DNA from: Saccharopolyspora rhizosphaerae
GTDB taxonomy: Bacteria > Actinomycetota > Actinomycetes > Mycobacteriales > Pseudonocardiaceae
DNA: 64,000 bases
Assembly (NCBI RefSeq): GCF_003931915.1
Contig: NZ_RSAA01000020.1
Coordinates: forward strand, 248,001 to 312,000
Reading direction: 5' to 3'
Shown one piece after another: positions 47,110 to 56,329 of this stretch. The notes beneath the pieces are model-generated. The model saw only the letters and a list, made by a program, of their open reading frames with translations, made no database searches and was not told the DNA's origin. The translations under genes and the position numbers were made by a program. Position 1 is the stretch's first letter. The number at the start of each line of letters is the position of its first letter.

Positions 47110-48394
47110 TCAGGTGAACGCCGCTCTGGCCTGCTGGCGGCACTGCTGGACGGCCTGGTCGACCGGGAGCCGGTTGGAACAGCACCGATTCGTTGAGCGT
47201 TGATCTTCACCAGCACGTCCTGGACCTCGGGCGAGCCCGGCGGCGGAACCTCCGGCGGCGGCGCGAGGGTCGGCCCGACCTCGTCGAAGAACTGGAGCGC
47301 TTGGCGATCGGCGGGCTTGAGAGCCCCGGTGATGTGCTGGCGGACGTCGGTGTTGATCGGGAGACCGCGGTCGCCGAGCTGGATCTCGGCCGCCTGCGGG
47401 CTGTTGACACTGGCAGTCGGTCAGGGTCGCTGCCCCTCCGGGTGGTCATCGCTCGACGAGGCCGTCCACAGCATCGCGGGCTCGAGGTACATCCCCGGCC
47501 TGCCCTGCTCGTCGGGAACCGCAGGTCGCGGCCGGAGAGCCCGGTGATGGTCGGCAGCTGGTTGGTCCACCAGGCGCCCACCGCGCCATGGTGGGTGGCG
47601 ATCAGCGATCGCTCGACGTTGCCCGCGTACACCCGGTGGTGCGTGAGGGCTACGGTTCGGCTCGCTGGTCGCGGGTCCGCTGGATCAACCTGAACCACCC
47701 CGCCAGCGTCCGGTCCGAGACGCCGAGGCCGCCCTGGGGCGTGTCGAGCTGCTCGCCGCGCTGCAGGGCGAACACCACCAGGCCCGCGTCGACGAAGCCG
47801 ATGTCCTGCAGGCCGTGGACACCGTCCGGGGTGTTCGCGGTGATCTGCGCAGCGGTGTCGCCGAACTGCTGCCAGTCCAGGCCCTGTCGTCGGGGATCGG
47901 CACCCCGGCCTGCTGGAAGACCACCGGGTCGGCGGCGATGCCGCAGGTGTCGATGCCCGACGGGATGCCCACGGTCCCGCCCTCGACCTCGCCGGTGTGG
48001 AGCACCGACGGGTCGAGCTCGGGGTGTCCAGGTTGCGCGGGATGTGCTCGTCGAGCTCCAGATGACCTCGGTCGGCGTGTTCGCGAGGTGGTCCGCGTCG
48101 TGCTGGACGACCTCAGGCAGGTCGTCGGCGGGGCCGGTGGCGAGCCGGTCCCGGTAGGCGTCCAACCGGTGAACTCCGGTTCGAGGTCGATGTCCGGGTG
48201 CTCCGCCTCCTTCCGCTCGGTCTGCCGGTGGCGGGTGTCGCTGCCCCACCACGCCATGCGCAGCGTGACCCGGCCGGCCTCGGAACCCCACCGGAACACG
48301 CGGTGACCAGCACCAACAACGACAGCGCCAGCACTGCGGATCGTCGCGGGACCGGCGAGGCAGGGGTTCGTGCGAGGTCGGGCAACGAGCTCAC
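47110..48394 (-). pseudogene. Degraded ABC sugar-binding lipoprotein (family 1 solute-binding)
   Basis: GTG 48394 begins a lipoprotein signal: VPRRSAVLALSLLVLVTACSG, with lipobox LVTAC. Sense then jumps between frames: SEAGRVTLRMAWWGSDTRHRQTE, EAEHPDIDLEPEFTGW, YRDRLATGPADDLPEVVQHD, LDWQQFGDTAAQITANTPDG, VHGLQDIGFVDAGLVVFALQ, and a tail like QQCRQQARAAFT ending at 47110. At least five frameshifts are needed. The whole resembles MalE-type sugar-binding proteins. No permease genes are adjacent. With the frameshifted transporter it suggests loss of sugar uptake at this locus. Confidence 0.82.
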
Positions 48395-48666
48395 CCTCAG
48401 TCGTGATGTCGTGGGGCTCCGGACGATCCCGCACTCAGCGGCGGTGCCGCACAGATCGCGGTGAACGCTTCCTCACCCTCGGGCGGGCGGGCGTCACAGT
48501 TCCGCTTGACCATCCACTGTGGACGTGAACGGGTGTGCGCCGAACACCGGGCCAACATCAGGTGAAGACCCGCTACCTGCGAACATCACAAGTCTTCCGC
48601 GGGGCGGAAGCGGCTGGACGTTGGGTAGTGTGGTGCCGATTCAACGGCGAGCTCGTAGGACGTGAG
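48395..48666. other. Gap before sixA with a small hairpin
   Basis: No gene is supported. CTTCCGC (48594-48600) pairs with GCGGAAG (48604-48610), about 56 bases before the sixA start. The promoter of sixA should be here, but no clear -35/-10 pair was found. Confidence 0.45.
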
Positions 48667-49155
48667 ATGACGAACGCGCGGCGGAAGCTGATCTTGATCC
48701 GGCACGCGAAGTCGGCGCACCCGGACGGTGCGGAGGACTTCGACCGCCCCTTGGCCGACCGCGGCCGGCGCGACGCCCCGGCGGTCGGCCGGTGGCTGCG
48801 GGACAACGCCTACGCCATCGAGGCGGTGCGCTGCTCACCCGCCCTGCGCACCCGCCAGACCTGGGAGCTCGCCAGGACGCACATCCCCGCCGAACCGCAG
48901 GTGCGCTTCGACGAGCGCATCTACGACGCCACCGCCCAGCGGCTGCTCGAGATCGTGCGCGAGCTGCCTGTGCACGCGATGACGGCCGCCCTCGTCGGCC
49001 ACAACCCCGGCTTGGAAGACCTGGTCCACCTGCTGACCGGTGAACCGGTCCAGCTGAAGACCTCGGCGGTCGCCCTGCTCAGCAGCGAACGCACCTGGGC
49101 CGAGGTCGGCGAATCCTGGACCTGCGCCTCCACCTTCGCCAAACCCCGCGGCTGA
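48667..49155 (+). CDS. sixA: SixA-type phosphohistidine phosphatase
   Basis: A 162-residue histidine phosphatase. ILIRHAKSAH holds the catalytic His (RHG-like RHA), RCSPALRTRQTWEL the second Arg, and VGHNPGLEDL the second His, the pattern of actinobacterial SixA. The family removes phosphate from histidines of signalling proteins or acts on small phosphate esters. ATG 48667 has AGGAC upstream. Monocistronic. Confidence 0.92.
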   Translation: MTNARRKLILIRHAKSAHPDGAEDFDRPLADRGRRDAPAVGRWLRDNAYAIEAVRCSPALRTRQTWELARTHIPAEPQVRFDERIYDATAQRLLEIVRELPVHAMTAALVGHNPGLEDLVHLLTGEPVQLKTSAVALLSSERTWAEVGESWTCASTFAKPRG

Positions 49156-49437
49156 CCAGGACCCGCCCAAGAACGCGCCTGAGGAACCGTCTCCAGGCAT
49201 CCGTCCCCAGGCACCCGTGTCACTGGCACCCGCGTCACGCAGGTCCCCTCGAACTTCTCGCGAAGTGCGAACGGGGCGCCCGGGCGTCGGCATCGCCGCA
49301 GGCTCTCGATCGGCTTCGCGACGAGGCTGCCGTGACGCCGCGGACCTGGCGGGGAGCCGCGCGGAGTCCACGGGCCGCTCAGTCCTGCCGCACCGCAGCG
49401 CAGAGCGGTCTCCGGGGGCCTAGGGGTCTCCGGGGGT
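49156..49437. repeat. Gap with dispersed palindrome and short repeats
   Basis: CCCCTCGAACTTCTCGCG continuing to AAGTGCGAACGGGG at 49246-49275 is a member of the TTCGCGCGAA palindrome family, followed by CGGGCGTCGG as in other copies. Repeated GGCACCCG words lie at 49210-49235. GTCTCCGGGGG occurs twice just before 49438. Confidence 0.65.
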
Positions 49438-51927
49438 CTAGGGCAGCCGGATCGCCACCACGGAGGTTCCCAGGCGGGCCACCTCGTCGGCCACGGACCG
49501 CGCCCACGGGTGGTCGTCGGCGCTGCGGCCACCGAGGTCGACCAGGAACCGCACCGAGTCACCGGTCCTGAGCTCGTCGAACACCGCCGAGCGGGCTCCC
49601 AGCGAGGCCCTCACCCGATCGGCGACCTCGGGCCGCACCGTGAGCACCATGCGCCCGGCGGCCGACGGCACCGGGGCTTGCTGCGCGGCGGTGCGCGAGG
49701 CCGGTGCGGTCGCAGGCCGGGGCCCAGTGATCGCGTTGTGCAGCATCCGGGCGGTGCCGTGGGTGAAGGCCCGGTAGTTCGGGTCGAAGCCGAACAGCAC
49801 GACCCGGCCGGTACCGACGTTCTCGTCGACGACAGCGGTCTTGCCGTGCAGTTCCTCGGCGCCGTCGGCGAAGCCCGAGACGTACCAGTCCGGGTCACCG
49901 GCCGCGGGGAACCGCACCGCGCTGGCCTCGGGCGGGGCCGACCAGACGAAGTCGTACTCGTACATCGCCCAGGCCGTCTCCCCCACGCCCTCGGCGAGCG
50001 GACTGCCGGGCGTGGTCTCGGTGCGGATGAGCGCACCGGGGATGTCGGAGGTCGGCTCGGCGTAGGTCGCCGAGGTCAGCCCGAGGCGGCTCGCCAGCCG
50101 GGACCCGTCGCGCAGGCCGATCAGCGTCCCGCCGCCGCGCACCCAGTCGGCGAGCGCGGCCTGGCCCTGCGGTCCAAGCGCCTTCACCGCTTCCTCGTCC
50201 GAACCGTTCGGGACGATCAGCGTGCTGTACTCGTCGAGCGCACCCCCGGCGATCTGCTCGGCGGTGAGGTCGCCGAAGTCCTGGCCCCGCTCCCGCAGCC
50301 AGTGGCGCAACCACCCGGCGGACTCGATCGTGGAGCCGTCGGTGGCCGAGATCTGGTAGACGGCCGTCTTCGGCGCGCGCACGACCGACGGCGCGGGCTC
50401 GGGTTGGGGCGGCAAGGGCGTGGCGACGGGCCGCAGGTCGGCACCCGAACGACCACCGGCGACGTTCTCCAGCAGCGGTCCGCTCCAGGCGGTGACGTCG
50501 TAGAAGTACGGGAACGGCACGTAGCTGCTCTCGTTGAGCATCGCTTGCACCCAGTGCTTCTGCCCCTGCGCCAACGGCACCCACAGGGTTCCCGCGGGCA
50601 ACGTCGTCTCGCCGGTGGGACGGCCGTAGGGCGTGTAGTCGGGCACCGTGAGCGGCGCGGTGAGGCGGTGGACCTCGACGTCCATGCGCTGCAGCCGCCG
50701 CGCCAGGCGTTGCACGCCTTCGGCCTTGGCCGGGTCGTCCGTGCGCAGGAAGTAGTGCTTGACGGCGATGTCGGGCACCGGGTTGGTGATCTCGCCGTCC
50801 TGCCAGCGCAGCTCGTTCGGCTCCAGCTCGCCCCGCTGCCCCTGCTGCTGGGCGGTGACGTGCTCGGCCCGCCACTGCCGGCGCAGCTGCGCGTTCTGCT
50901 CGCCCGCGGCCATCAGGGTCGTCCAGATCGCGGTGTACTGCTCGCGCACGCGGTCGGCCAGCGGGTCGGCGTTGTTCTTCTCGAAGGTCATGCCCGCGGC
51001 GTTGAAGCCGGTCAACGGCACGGTATCGCCGTAGCCCATGTACATGAGGTCGTAGGAGCTGCCGTTGAAGTACGGGATGCCGAAGCGTTCGAACGAGCGC
51101 TGCATGGCCGGGCCGTAGAGGCCGTAGACCCAGTCCAGCGGTGCCTCCCCGATGTCGTGGTAGACGGGGTCCGCGTTGGGCGGGAAGAAGTAGTCGTCGC
51201 TGCCCATCTCGTGCGCGTCGACGTAGAGCTGCGGCGGGAGTGCGCGGAGCTTCTCGAGCTTGCCGTCGGTTTCGGGCTGAGTGCGGGCGAACCAGTCGCG
51301 GTTGAGGTCGAAACCGGCTGCGCTGCGCCGGGTGTCGCGTTCGCGCCCGTCGGGGTTCTGCATCGGCAGCACCACGACGACCGCGTCGTCCAAGAGGGAC
51401 GGTGCGGTGCAGTCGGTGCGGGCGGCGAGCTCGTAGAGCACCCGCAGCGCGGCGTCGGCCCCGCTCTCCTCGTCACCGTGCACGTTCCCCGCCACCCACA
51501 GCACCGAAGGCGTGTCCCGAACGATCTTCTGGGCGACCGGTTCGGGAGTGGCGGGGTCGCGCAGCAGGTTCAGGTCGTGCCCGATCTTCTCCAACGCGGC
51601 GGGGCCGGTCCACTGCGGCTTCCCGACGACCGCGTAGTTCAGCGGTCGTCCCTCGCTGGAGGTGGCCAGCCGACCGTCGACGACGTTGGGGCTGGCCTGC
51701 GCCACAGCGTGCAGGTAGGTGTCGGATTGCGCGGCGGAGACCTCGCGCTCGCCGAGGCCGAAGCCCAGGACGTCGCGGGCCGTGGGCACGCCGTCGTCGA
51801 CGGTGGGCGGGGTGAACGCGTCGCAGGCGGGGTGCGCCTGGGCGGCCGGCGCGACCACCAGGGGGAGGGCGGTGAGCATCGCCACGGCACCGATCAAGAG
51901 CTTCCCGGGGAAGTGGTGGTTCGCCAT
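49438..51927 (-). CDS. Large secreted M14-family zinc carboxypeptidase
   Basis: An 829-residue exported peptidase. The signal peptide ends near APAAQA (about residue 30). Catalytic domain residues about 50-380: zinc His and Glu in AGNVHGDEESG, substrate-binding VLPMQNPDGRERDTRR, third ligand His in YVDAHEMGSDDYFF, and the probable catalytic Glu in GMTFEKNN. The remaining 450 residues include a glutamine-amidotransferase-like segment (PNGSDEEAVKALGPQGQ, WVRGGGTLIGLRDGS, RVVLFGFDPNYRAF) with no catalytic Cys visible. ATG 51927 begins the signal peptide. Probably extracellular peptide or peptidoglycan processing. Confidence 0.92.
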   Translation of the reverse strand: MANHHFPGKLLIGAVAMLTALPLVVAPAAQAHPACDAFTPPTVDDGVPTARDVLGFGLGEREVSAAQSDTYLHAVAQASPNVVDGRLATSSEGRPLNYAVVGKPQWTGPAALEKIGHDLNLLRDPATPEPVAQKIVRDTPSVLWVAGNVHGDEESGADAALRVLYELAARTDCTAPSLLDDAVVVVLPMQNPDGRERDTRRSAAGFDLNRDWFARTQPETDGKLEKLRALPPQLYVDAHEMGSDDYFFPPNADPVYHDIGEAPLDWVYGLYGPAMQRSFERFGIPYFNGSSYDLMYMGYGDTVPLTGFNAAGMTFEKNNADPLADRVREQYTAIWTTLMAAGEQNAQLRRQWRAEHVTAQQQGQRGELEPNELRWQDGEITNPVPDIAVKHYFLRTDDPAKAEGVQRLARRLQRMDVEVHRLTAPLTVPDYTPYGRPTGETTLPAGTLWVPLAQGQKHWVQAMLNESSYVPFPYFYDVTAWSGPLLENVAGGRSGADLRPVATPLPPQPEPAPSVVRAPKTAVYQISATDGSTIESAGWLRHWLRERGQDFGDLTAEQIAGGALDEYSTLIVPNGSDEEAVKALGPQGQAALADWVRGGGTLIGLRDGSRLASRLGLTSATYAEPTSDIPGALIRTETTPGSPLAEGVGETAWAMYEYDFVWSAPPEASAVRFPAAGDPDWYVSGFADGAEELHGKTAVVDENVGTGRVVLFGFDPNYRAFTHGTARMLHNAITGPRPATAPASRTAAQQAPVPSAAGRMVLTVRPEVADRVRASLGARSAVFDELRTGDSVRFLVDLGGRSADDHPWARSVADEVARLGTSVVAIRLP

Positions 51928-52028
51928 GGGTTCCGCCGTTCCTCGAACGTCCCGCACCAGCGCAGAGCAGTCGATCAGCACGTCACCGGGGTGTCAAGCC
52001 GCTGCTGGGGGTGTTCTGCGCGGAGCTC

Positions 52029-52034
52029 TAGACT
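52029..52034 (+). promoter_or_regulatory. -10 box of a leaderless thioesterase transcript
   Basis: TAGACT ends six bases before ATG 52041, and no ribosome binding site is present, so transcription should start at the initiation codon. Confidence 0.55.
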
Positions 52035-52040
52035 CCGCAC

Positions 52041-52844
52041 ATGGTCGACATCCCTGGCGAACCGTTCTTCCGCCCAGACGGGGACCTCCTGGTCCCGGCC
52101 CCGCACGCGAACAGCCCGTGGTCGCCGCAGATGATGCACGGCAGGCTCTTCGGCGGCTTGCTGGCCAGGTCGCTGGAGCTCGAGCACGCGTCCGAGGAGT
52201 TCCAGTTCGCCCGGTTGACGGTCGACCTGTTCCGCAGCGCCGAGCTCGCCCCGGTCCGGGTCGAGACGCAGCGGGTGCGCGACGGGCGCCGCATCCGCGT
52301 CGCCGACGCCACCGTCCTCCAGGGCGACAAGGTGGTCGCCCGAGCCAGTGCCGTCCTGCTGCGCCAGGGCGAGCAGCCGGACGGCGACGTGCCGACCACA
52401 CCACCGTGGCCGATGCCCACCACCGCGGAGCTCGGTCCTCCCGCAGGCGCTGCGGGCCAGTGGGAGCCGCCGTTCGACGTCTGGATGCTCGACGAATCCG
52501 GCGCCCCCACCGACTGGGCGCACCCGGGCGCCCGCCGCGCCTGGCTCCGCGACATCCACGACCTCGTCGAGGGCGAACCCATGAGCCCGTTCGTCCGCAC
52601 GGCCACCGCAGCCGACTTCGCGAGCCCACTGGCCAACATGCCCAAGGGCGGCGCGCTCGGCTTCATCAACGCCGACTACACGCTCACGCTCAGCCGCATG
52701 CCCAGCACCCCGGAGATCGGCGTGGAAGCCACCGGCCACCTCAGCCACACCGGCATCGCCACGGCTTCCACGACCTTCCACGACCCCGAGGGCCCCTTCG
52801 GCTACTGCACGGTCACCGCCGTCGCCAACCCACCCATGAGCTGA
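52041..52844 (+). CDS. Thioesterase-family (double hot-dog, TesB-like) protein
   Basis: A 267-residue acyl-CoA thioesterase-like protein. The first hot-dog holds PWSPQMMHGRLFGGLLARSLE, matching the HGG region of TesB-like proteins, and ARLTVDLFRSAELAPVRVET. The second ends GFINADYTLTLSRMPSTPEIGVEATG and GIATASTTFHDPEGPFGYCTVTA, which is typical of actinobacterial members. Substrate unknown; probably hydrolyses an acyl-CoA. Its -10 box (TAGACT, 52029-52034) is six bases before the ATG. A hairpin follows the stop. Confidence 0.87.
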   Translation: MVDIPGEPFFRPDGDLLVPAPHANSPWSPQMMHGRLFGGLLARSLELEHASEEFQFARLTVDLFRSAELAPVRVETQRVRDGRRIRVADATVLQGDKVVARASAVLLRQGEQPDGDVPTTPPWPMPTTAELGPPAGAAGQWEPPFDVWMLDESGAPTDWAHPGARRAWLRDIHDLVEGEPMSPFVRTATAADFASPLANMPKGGALGFINADYTLTLSRMPSTPEIGVEATGHLSHTGIATASTTFHDPEGPFGYCTVTAVANPPMS

Positions 52845-52852
52845 GCCCTGCT

Positions 52853-52887
52853 GGGGTGGGGGCGTTCCCAGGGGAGCTCCCCACCCC
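52853..52887 (+). terminator. Hairpin after the thioesterase gene
   Basis: GGGGTGGGG (52853-52861) pairs with CCCCACCCC (52879-52887), nine bases after the stop. Confidence 0.7.
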
Positions 52888-53081
52888 GGCTTCTCGTCAG
52901 GCCCGAGACGAGGAAGAGCTCTCCCCGCCCCCAGCGGCCTGGCAGTACGGCGTTCGACATCTGCTAGCTCGCAGCGGGCAACCCCGGCCCGCACACGAGC
53001 CGGGGTCGTGACCGGATCGTGCGGGAGGCGGCGGGATCGTGCCGTCGGAAAAGCGGCGGCGTCGCGCAGGGTTCGGGGTGT

Positions 53082-53277
53082 GAACAGAGCGCTCCTCGTC
53101 GTGGACGTCCAGGAATCCTTCCGCCGCCGGTCGCTGTGGCAAATCCCGGCATCGTCGACCCGGTCTCGCGGCTGGTCGACCACACCCGGGCCGCGCGGGC
53201 CGTCGGTTTCGCCGACACGCGCATGCTGCGGCGCATCCGGGACCGGGAGCCCGTGATCGCTGCTGGTCCGTCCTGAT
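53082..53277 (+). pseudogene. N-terminal remnant of an isochorismatase-family hydrolase
   Basis: GTG 53082 gives VNRALLVVDVQESFRRRSLWQ, the start of cysteine hydrolases with catalytic Asp in VDVQ. A one-base shift then gives NPGIVDPVSRLVDHTRAARA in another frame. The remaining two-thirds, including the catalytic Lys and Cys, is missing. Truncation plus frameshift indicates a dead gene. Confidence 0.65.
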
Positions 53278-53548
53278 GGCGGGCACGTCGCGCTGACCAC
53301 TCCCCTGCTCCCTGCGAACGCGAGAGCGGCCCTCGAGCCGAGAAAAGGCGCGCCGCAGCGGGTGGTTCACGCGTTCTGGCCAGTCCCCTGGTCGCCGTGT
53401 CATAACGCCGCCCCAGCCGAGCCACCCTGCCTCCACGCCCGTCGCGGTCTTGACGCGAGCCATACACAAATCCATCATCTGTATGACTGTCGCGTGGTGA
53501 TCGTGGTCCGAAGCGGTACCGGCACGTGAGGGGAAGGGCAGGTCAGCG
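53278..53548. other. Gap before the decarboxylase-like gene
   Basis: No gene is supported. It ends in the AT-rich inverted repeat at 53461-53485, the only notable feature. Confidence 0.4.
53461..53485. promoter_or_regulatory. AT-rich inverted repeat before the decarboxylase/oxidoreductase operon
   Basis: CATACA (53461-53466), 13 bases, TGTATG (53480-53485) stands out in GC-rich DNA 64 bases before the start at 53549. It could be a TetR- or GntR-type operator, or overlap the promoter. Confidence 0.5.
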
Positions 53549-54271
53549 GTGAGCGAGAAGCCCCTCACGGACTCCGTGCACCTGGTGCGAGGCGAGCAGG
53601 TCCGGATGCCCGTCGAAGTCCGCGCGGCCACCGGCATCACCGCGCAGTTCCTGCTGCCGTCCGGTCCGGCACGCGACACCCTCGCCGCGGCCGGACTGGA
53701 ACCGGTGACCCCGGTGCCGGGACGGATCGCGGCGACCCTCGGCTTCATGCACTACCTCGACTGCGACCTGGGCGGGTACTACGAGTTCCTGGTCGCGCTG
53801 ATGTGCAGGCAGCCCGGGGTGCGCGGATCGACCGGCGTCTTCATCCACTGGCTGCCCGTCGACCAGGCCTTCACCTGCGAGGCGGGCCAGACCATCTGGG
53901 GTTTCCCGAAGGAGATCGCCGCCATCGACGTCCGCACCCGCGGCACGCGCACCCGCTGCGAGGTGCGGTTGGAAGAGCGCTCGGTCATCGCGGTGGAGTT
54001 CGCGCGCGGTGTTCCCGCTCCCTCGACGTTGGGGGCGATGACCCTCGACGCTTACACCCACCGCGACGGGGTGCTGCGACGCACCCCGTGGACGATGCGC
54101 GCCGGCGGCACCCGGATGCGTCCCGGGGGCGCGCGGGTCGACCTCGGCGACCACCCGATCAGCGACGACCTGCGGCGGCTCGGGCTTCCGCGACGAGCCT
54201 TGTTCACCAACCACATCGGCGAGCTGTCGATGCGGTTCGACGACGCGACACCGATTTCCAGCCGGACGTGA
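53549..54271 (+). CDS. Acetoacetate decarboxylase-family protein
   Basis: A 240-residue protein of the ADC fold. The Schiff-base Lys lies in TIWGFPKEIA near residue 118, within the family-typical G-x-P-K context, and YYEFLVALMC resembles the strand before it. Members decarboxylate beta-keto acids or catalyse aldol/dehydration reactions. GTG 53549 has AGGGGAAGGG upstream. The GMC oxidoreductase gene starts 49 bases after its stop, so the two form an operon; they may act on consecutive intermediates. Confidence 0.85.
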   Translation: MSEKPLTDSVHLVRGEQVRMPVEVRAATGITAQFLLPSGPARDTLAAAGLEPVTPVPGRIAATLGFMHYLDCDLGGYYEFLVALMCRQPGVRGSTGVFIHWLPVDQAFTCEAGQTIWGFPKEIAAIDVRTRGTRTRCEVRLEERSVIAVEFARGVPAPSTLGAMTLDAYTHRDGVLRRTPWTMRAGGTRMRPGGARVDLGDHPISDDLRRLGLPRRALFTNHIGELSMRFDDATPISSRT

Positions 54272-54320
54272 TCACGCGCACCGGGGCAGTCAACGGCGAC
54301 CACTGGAGAAGTTGAACAAC

Positions 54321-55928
54321 ATGAGCGATGCCGACTACATCGTCGTGGGCGCGGGCAGCGCCGGATCCGTCGTGGCCAGCAGGCTGGCCGAGCGAGGCGC
54401 CAACGTGCTCCTGCTGGAGGCCGGACGCAAGGACGACCTCCCCACGGTCACGGTTCCCGGCATGATCTCGGTGCTGCACGTCGTGCCGCAGCTGAAGAAG
54501 CAGGTGGCCTGGAAGCAGTACTCGACGCCGCAGAAGCACGCCCACGAACGCGAGATCCCGATGACCCGGGGCAAGGTCCTCGGCGGGTCGAGCTCGGTCA
54601 ACGGCATGCTCTTCGTGCGCGGCAACAAGGCCAACTACGACTCGTGGGCCGCCGAGGGCTGCGAGGGGTGGAGCTACCAGGACGTCTTGCCGGCGTTCAA
54701 GCGCTTGGAGAACTGGGAGGACGGCGCCAGCGACCTGCGTGGCGAGGGCGGGCCGATCGAGGTCACGCGGCAGAAGGACATCACCCCGGCCGGTGAGCAG
54801 TTCATGACCGCCGCGCAGGAAACCCTGGGCGTGCCGCGGATCGACGACTACAACGGTGAGTCGCAGGAAGGTGTGAGCATCTTCCAGCAGAGCGCCAGCA
54901 AGGGCCGCCGCTACAGCTCCTCGCGCGGGTACCTGACCAACCGCGAGCTGCCGTCGCTGCGGGTGCGCACCCACGTGCACGTCGCGCGCGTGATCATCGA
55001 GAACGGCAAGGCCACCGGGGTGGAGGTCATCGACACCCAGAGCGGTCGCCGGGAAACCCTGCGCGCCGGCAGCGGTGTCGTGGTCTCGGCCGGTGTCGTG
55101 GGCTCGCCGCAGCTCCTGATGCTCTCCGGTGTGGGGCCGGCCGGGCACCTCAAGGATGTCGGCGTCGAGGTCAAGGCGGACCTGCCGGTCGGGCAGAACC
55201 TGCACGACCACCTCTTCGTGCCGATGACCTTCGTGACCAAGAAGGCCGTGCACCGCTCCACGGCGACCTACATGGCGTCGGGCATGCTCAAGGAAGCGCT
55301 CGGCAAGCGGGGTGAGTCCTGGCTCGGCAGGACCCTCTTCGAGACCGTCGGGTTCGTGAAGACCTCGCGGGCCCAGGGCGACGTGCCGGACATGCAGATC
55401 CACACGATCCCGTGGAGCTACCCGACTCCCAACCAGGACGAGGACAAGCTCTACCGGACCGACACCCGTCCGGCGATGACGATCTTCCCGACCCTGATCT
55501 ACCCGCAGAGCCGCGGCGAGGTCCGGCTGGCTTCGACCGATCCGACGGCATCGCCGCTCATCGACCCGGGTTACCTCAGCGAACCGGCCGACACCGAGTT
55601 CCTCATCGAGGCGATGGGCATGATCCGGGAGATCATGGCGAACAAGACGATCGCCGCGGACGTCACCGAGGAGCTCAGCCCCGGCCCGGCGTACTTCGAC
55701 GAGGCCGCGCTGCGGCGCGAACTGCCGACGCGCATCCACTCCGTCTACCACCCGGTCGGCACCTGCCGGATGGGCGTGGACGAGCGCGCGGTGGTGGATC
55801 CGCAGTTGCGGGTGCGCGGGATCGACGGCCTGTGGGTCGCCGACGCGTCGATCATGCCCAGCATCACCGGCGGCAACACCAACGCGCCGTCGTACATGAT
55901 CGGCGAGATGTGCGCGTCGCTGATCTGA
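54321..55928 (+). CDS. GMC-family FAD oxidoreductase (choline-dehydrogenase-like)
   Basis: A 535-residue flavoprotein that oxidises an alcohol. GAGSAGSVVASRLAE binds FAD, GKVLGGSSSVNGMLFVRG is GMC signature 1, SAGVVGSPQLLMLSGVGP is signature 2, and the active-site His pair lies in VYHPVGTCRMG and near ITGGNTNAPSYMIGE (here Asn in place of the second His). ATG 54321 is preferred over the in-frame TTG at 54312 because GGAGAA lies ten bases upstream of it. A clear hairpin follows the stop. Substrate unknown. Confidence 0.93.
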   Translation: MSDADYIVVGAGSAGSVVASRLAERGANVLLLEAGRKDDLPTVTVPGMISVLHVVPQLKKQVAWKQYSTPQKHAHEREIPMTRGKVLGGSSSVNGMLFVRGNKANYDSWAAEGCEGWSYQDVLPAFKRLENWEDGASDLRGEGGPIEVTRQKDITPAGEQFMTAAQETLGVPRIDDYNGESQEGVSIFQQSASKGRRYSSSRGYLTNRELPSLRVRTHVHVARVIIENGKATGVEVIDTQSGRRETLRAGSGVVVSAGVVGSPQLLMLSGVGPAGHLKDVGVEVKADLPVGQNLHDHLFVPMTFVTKKAVHRSTATYMASGMLKEALGKRGESWLGRTLFETVGFVKTSRAQGDVPDMQIHTIPWSYPTPNQDEDKLYRTDTRPAMTIFPTLIYPQSRGEVRLASTDPTASPLIDPGYLSEPADTEFLIEAMGMIREIMANKTIAADVTEELSPGPAYFDEAALRRELPTRIHSVYHPVGTCRMGVDERAVVDPQLRVRGIDGLWVADASIMPSITGGNTNAPSYMIGEMCASLI

Positions 55929-55976
55929 CGCCGTCAGGGTGCCGGGCACACCGGCTGGAACCTCGAGGACCCGCGG

Positions 55977-56006
55977 AGACCTCCACCCACACCAGGGTGG
56001 AGGTCT
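55977..56006 (+). terminator. Terminator after the GMC oxidoreductase gene
   Basis: AGACCTCCACCC (55977-55988) pairs exactly with GGGTGGAGGTCT (55995-56006) around ACACCA, followed by a T/C-rich tail. Confidence 0.85.
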
Positions 56007-56329
56007 TCTCCTACGCCTTCCCGAGGCAGACCGAGGGCAGCCCCGAGAGCCCCGGGGTTGCACTTCGGGACTCCCCGCACCGAAGTCCTCGTCTGGAGCG
56101 GCGGCGCCTCCTCCGCTGACCGCACGTGACCGGGTGGCGAGGTCACTGGAGGCCCGGCCGTGTCCGGCCCCGCGCACGCAGGCGGCTTCGAACCTCGCGC
56201 GAAGTTCGACGGCCGGGCTGCACCGCCGTTCCACGTGAGGAGGCGCGGCCCGGGTGCGGGCGATGGAGTGCCGCCCGCCGTGGGGGTCGTGGCCTGGTCG
56301 TCGGGGGTCCCGCCTGGGTGTTGGGGTGG
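56007..56329. other. Gap with one dispersed palindrome
   Basis: No gene is supported between the terminator and the convergent GntR gene. CTTCGAACCTCGCGCGAAGTTC-type palindrome is at 56186-56212. Confidence 0.5.
56186..56212. repeat. Dispersed palindrome, GAACTTCGCGCGAAGTTC subtype
   Basis: CTTCGAACCTCGC faces GCGAAGTTCGACGG with one mismatch in the inner arms. Member of the TTCGCGCGAA family. Confidence 0.72.
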
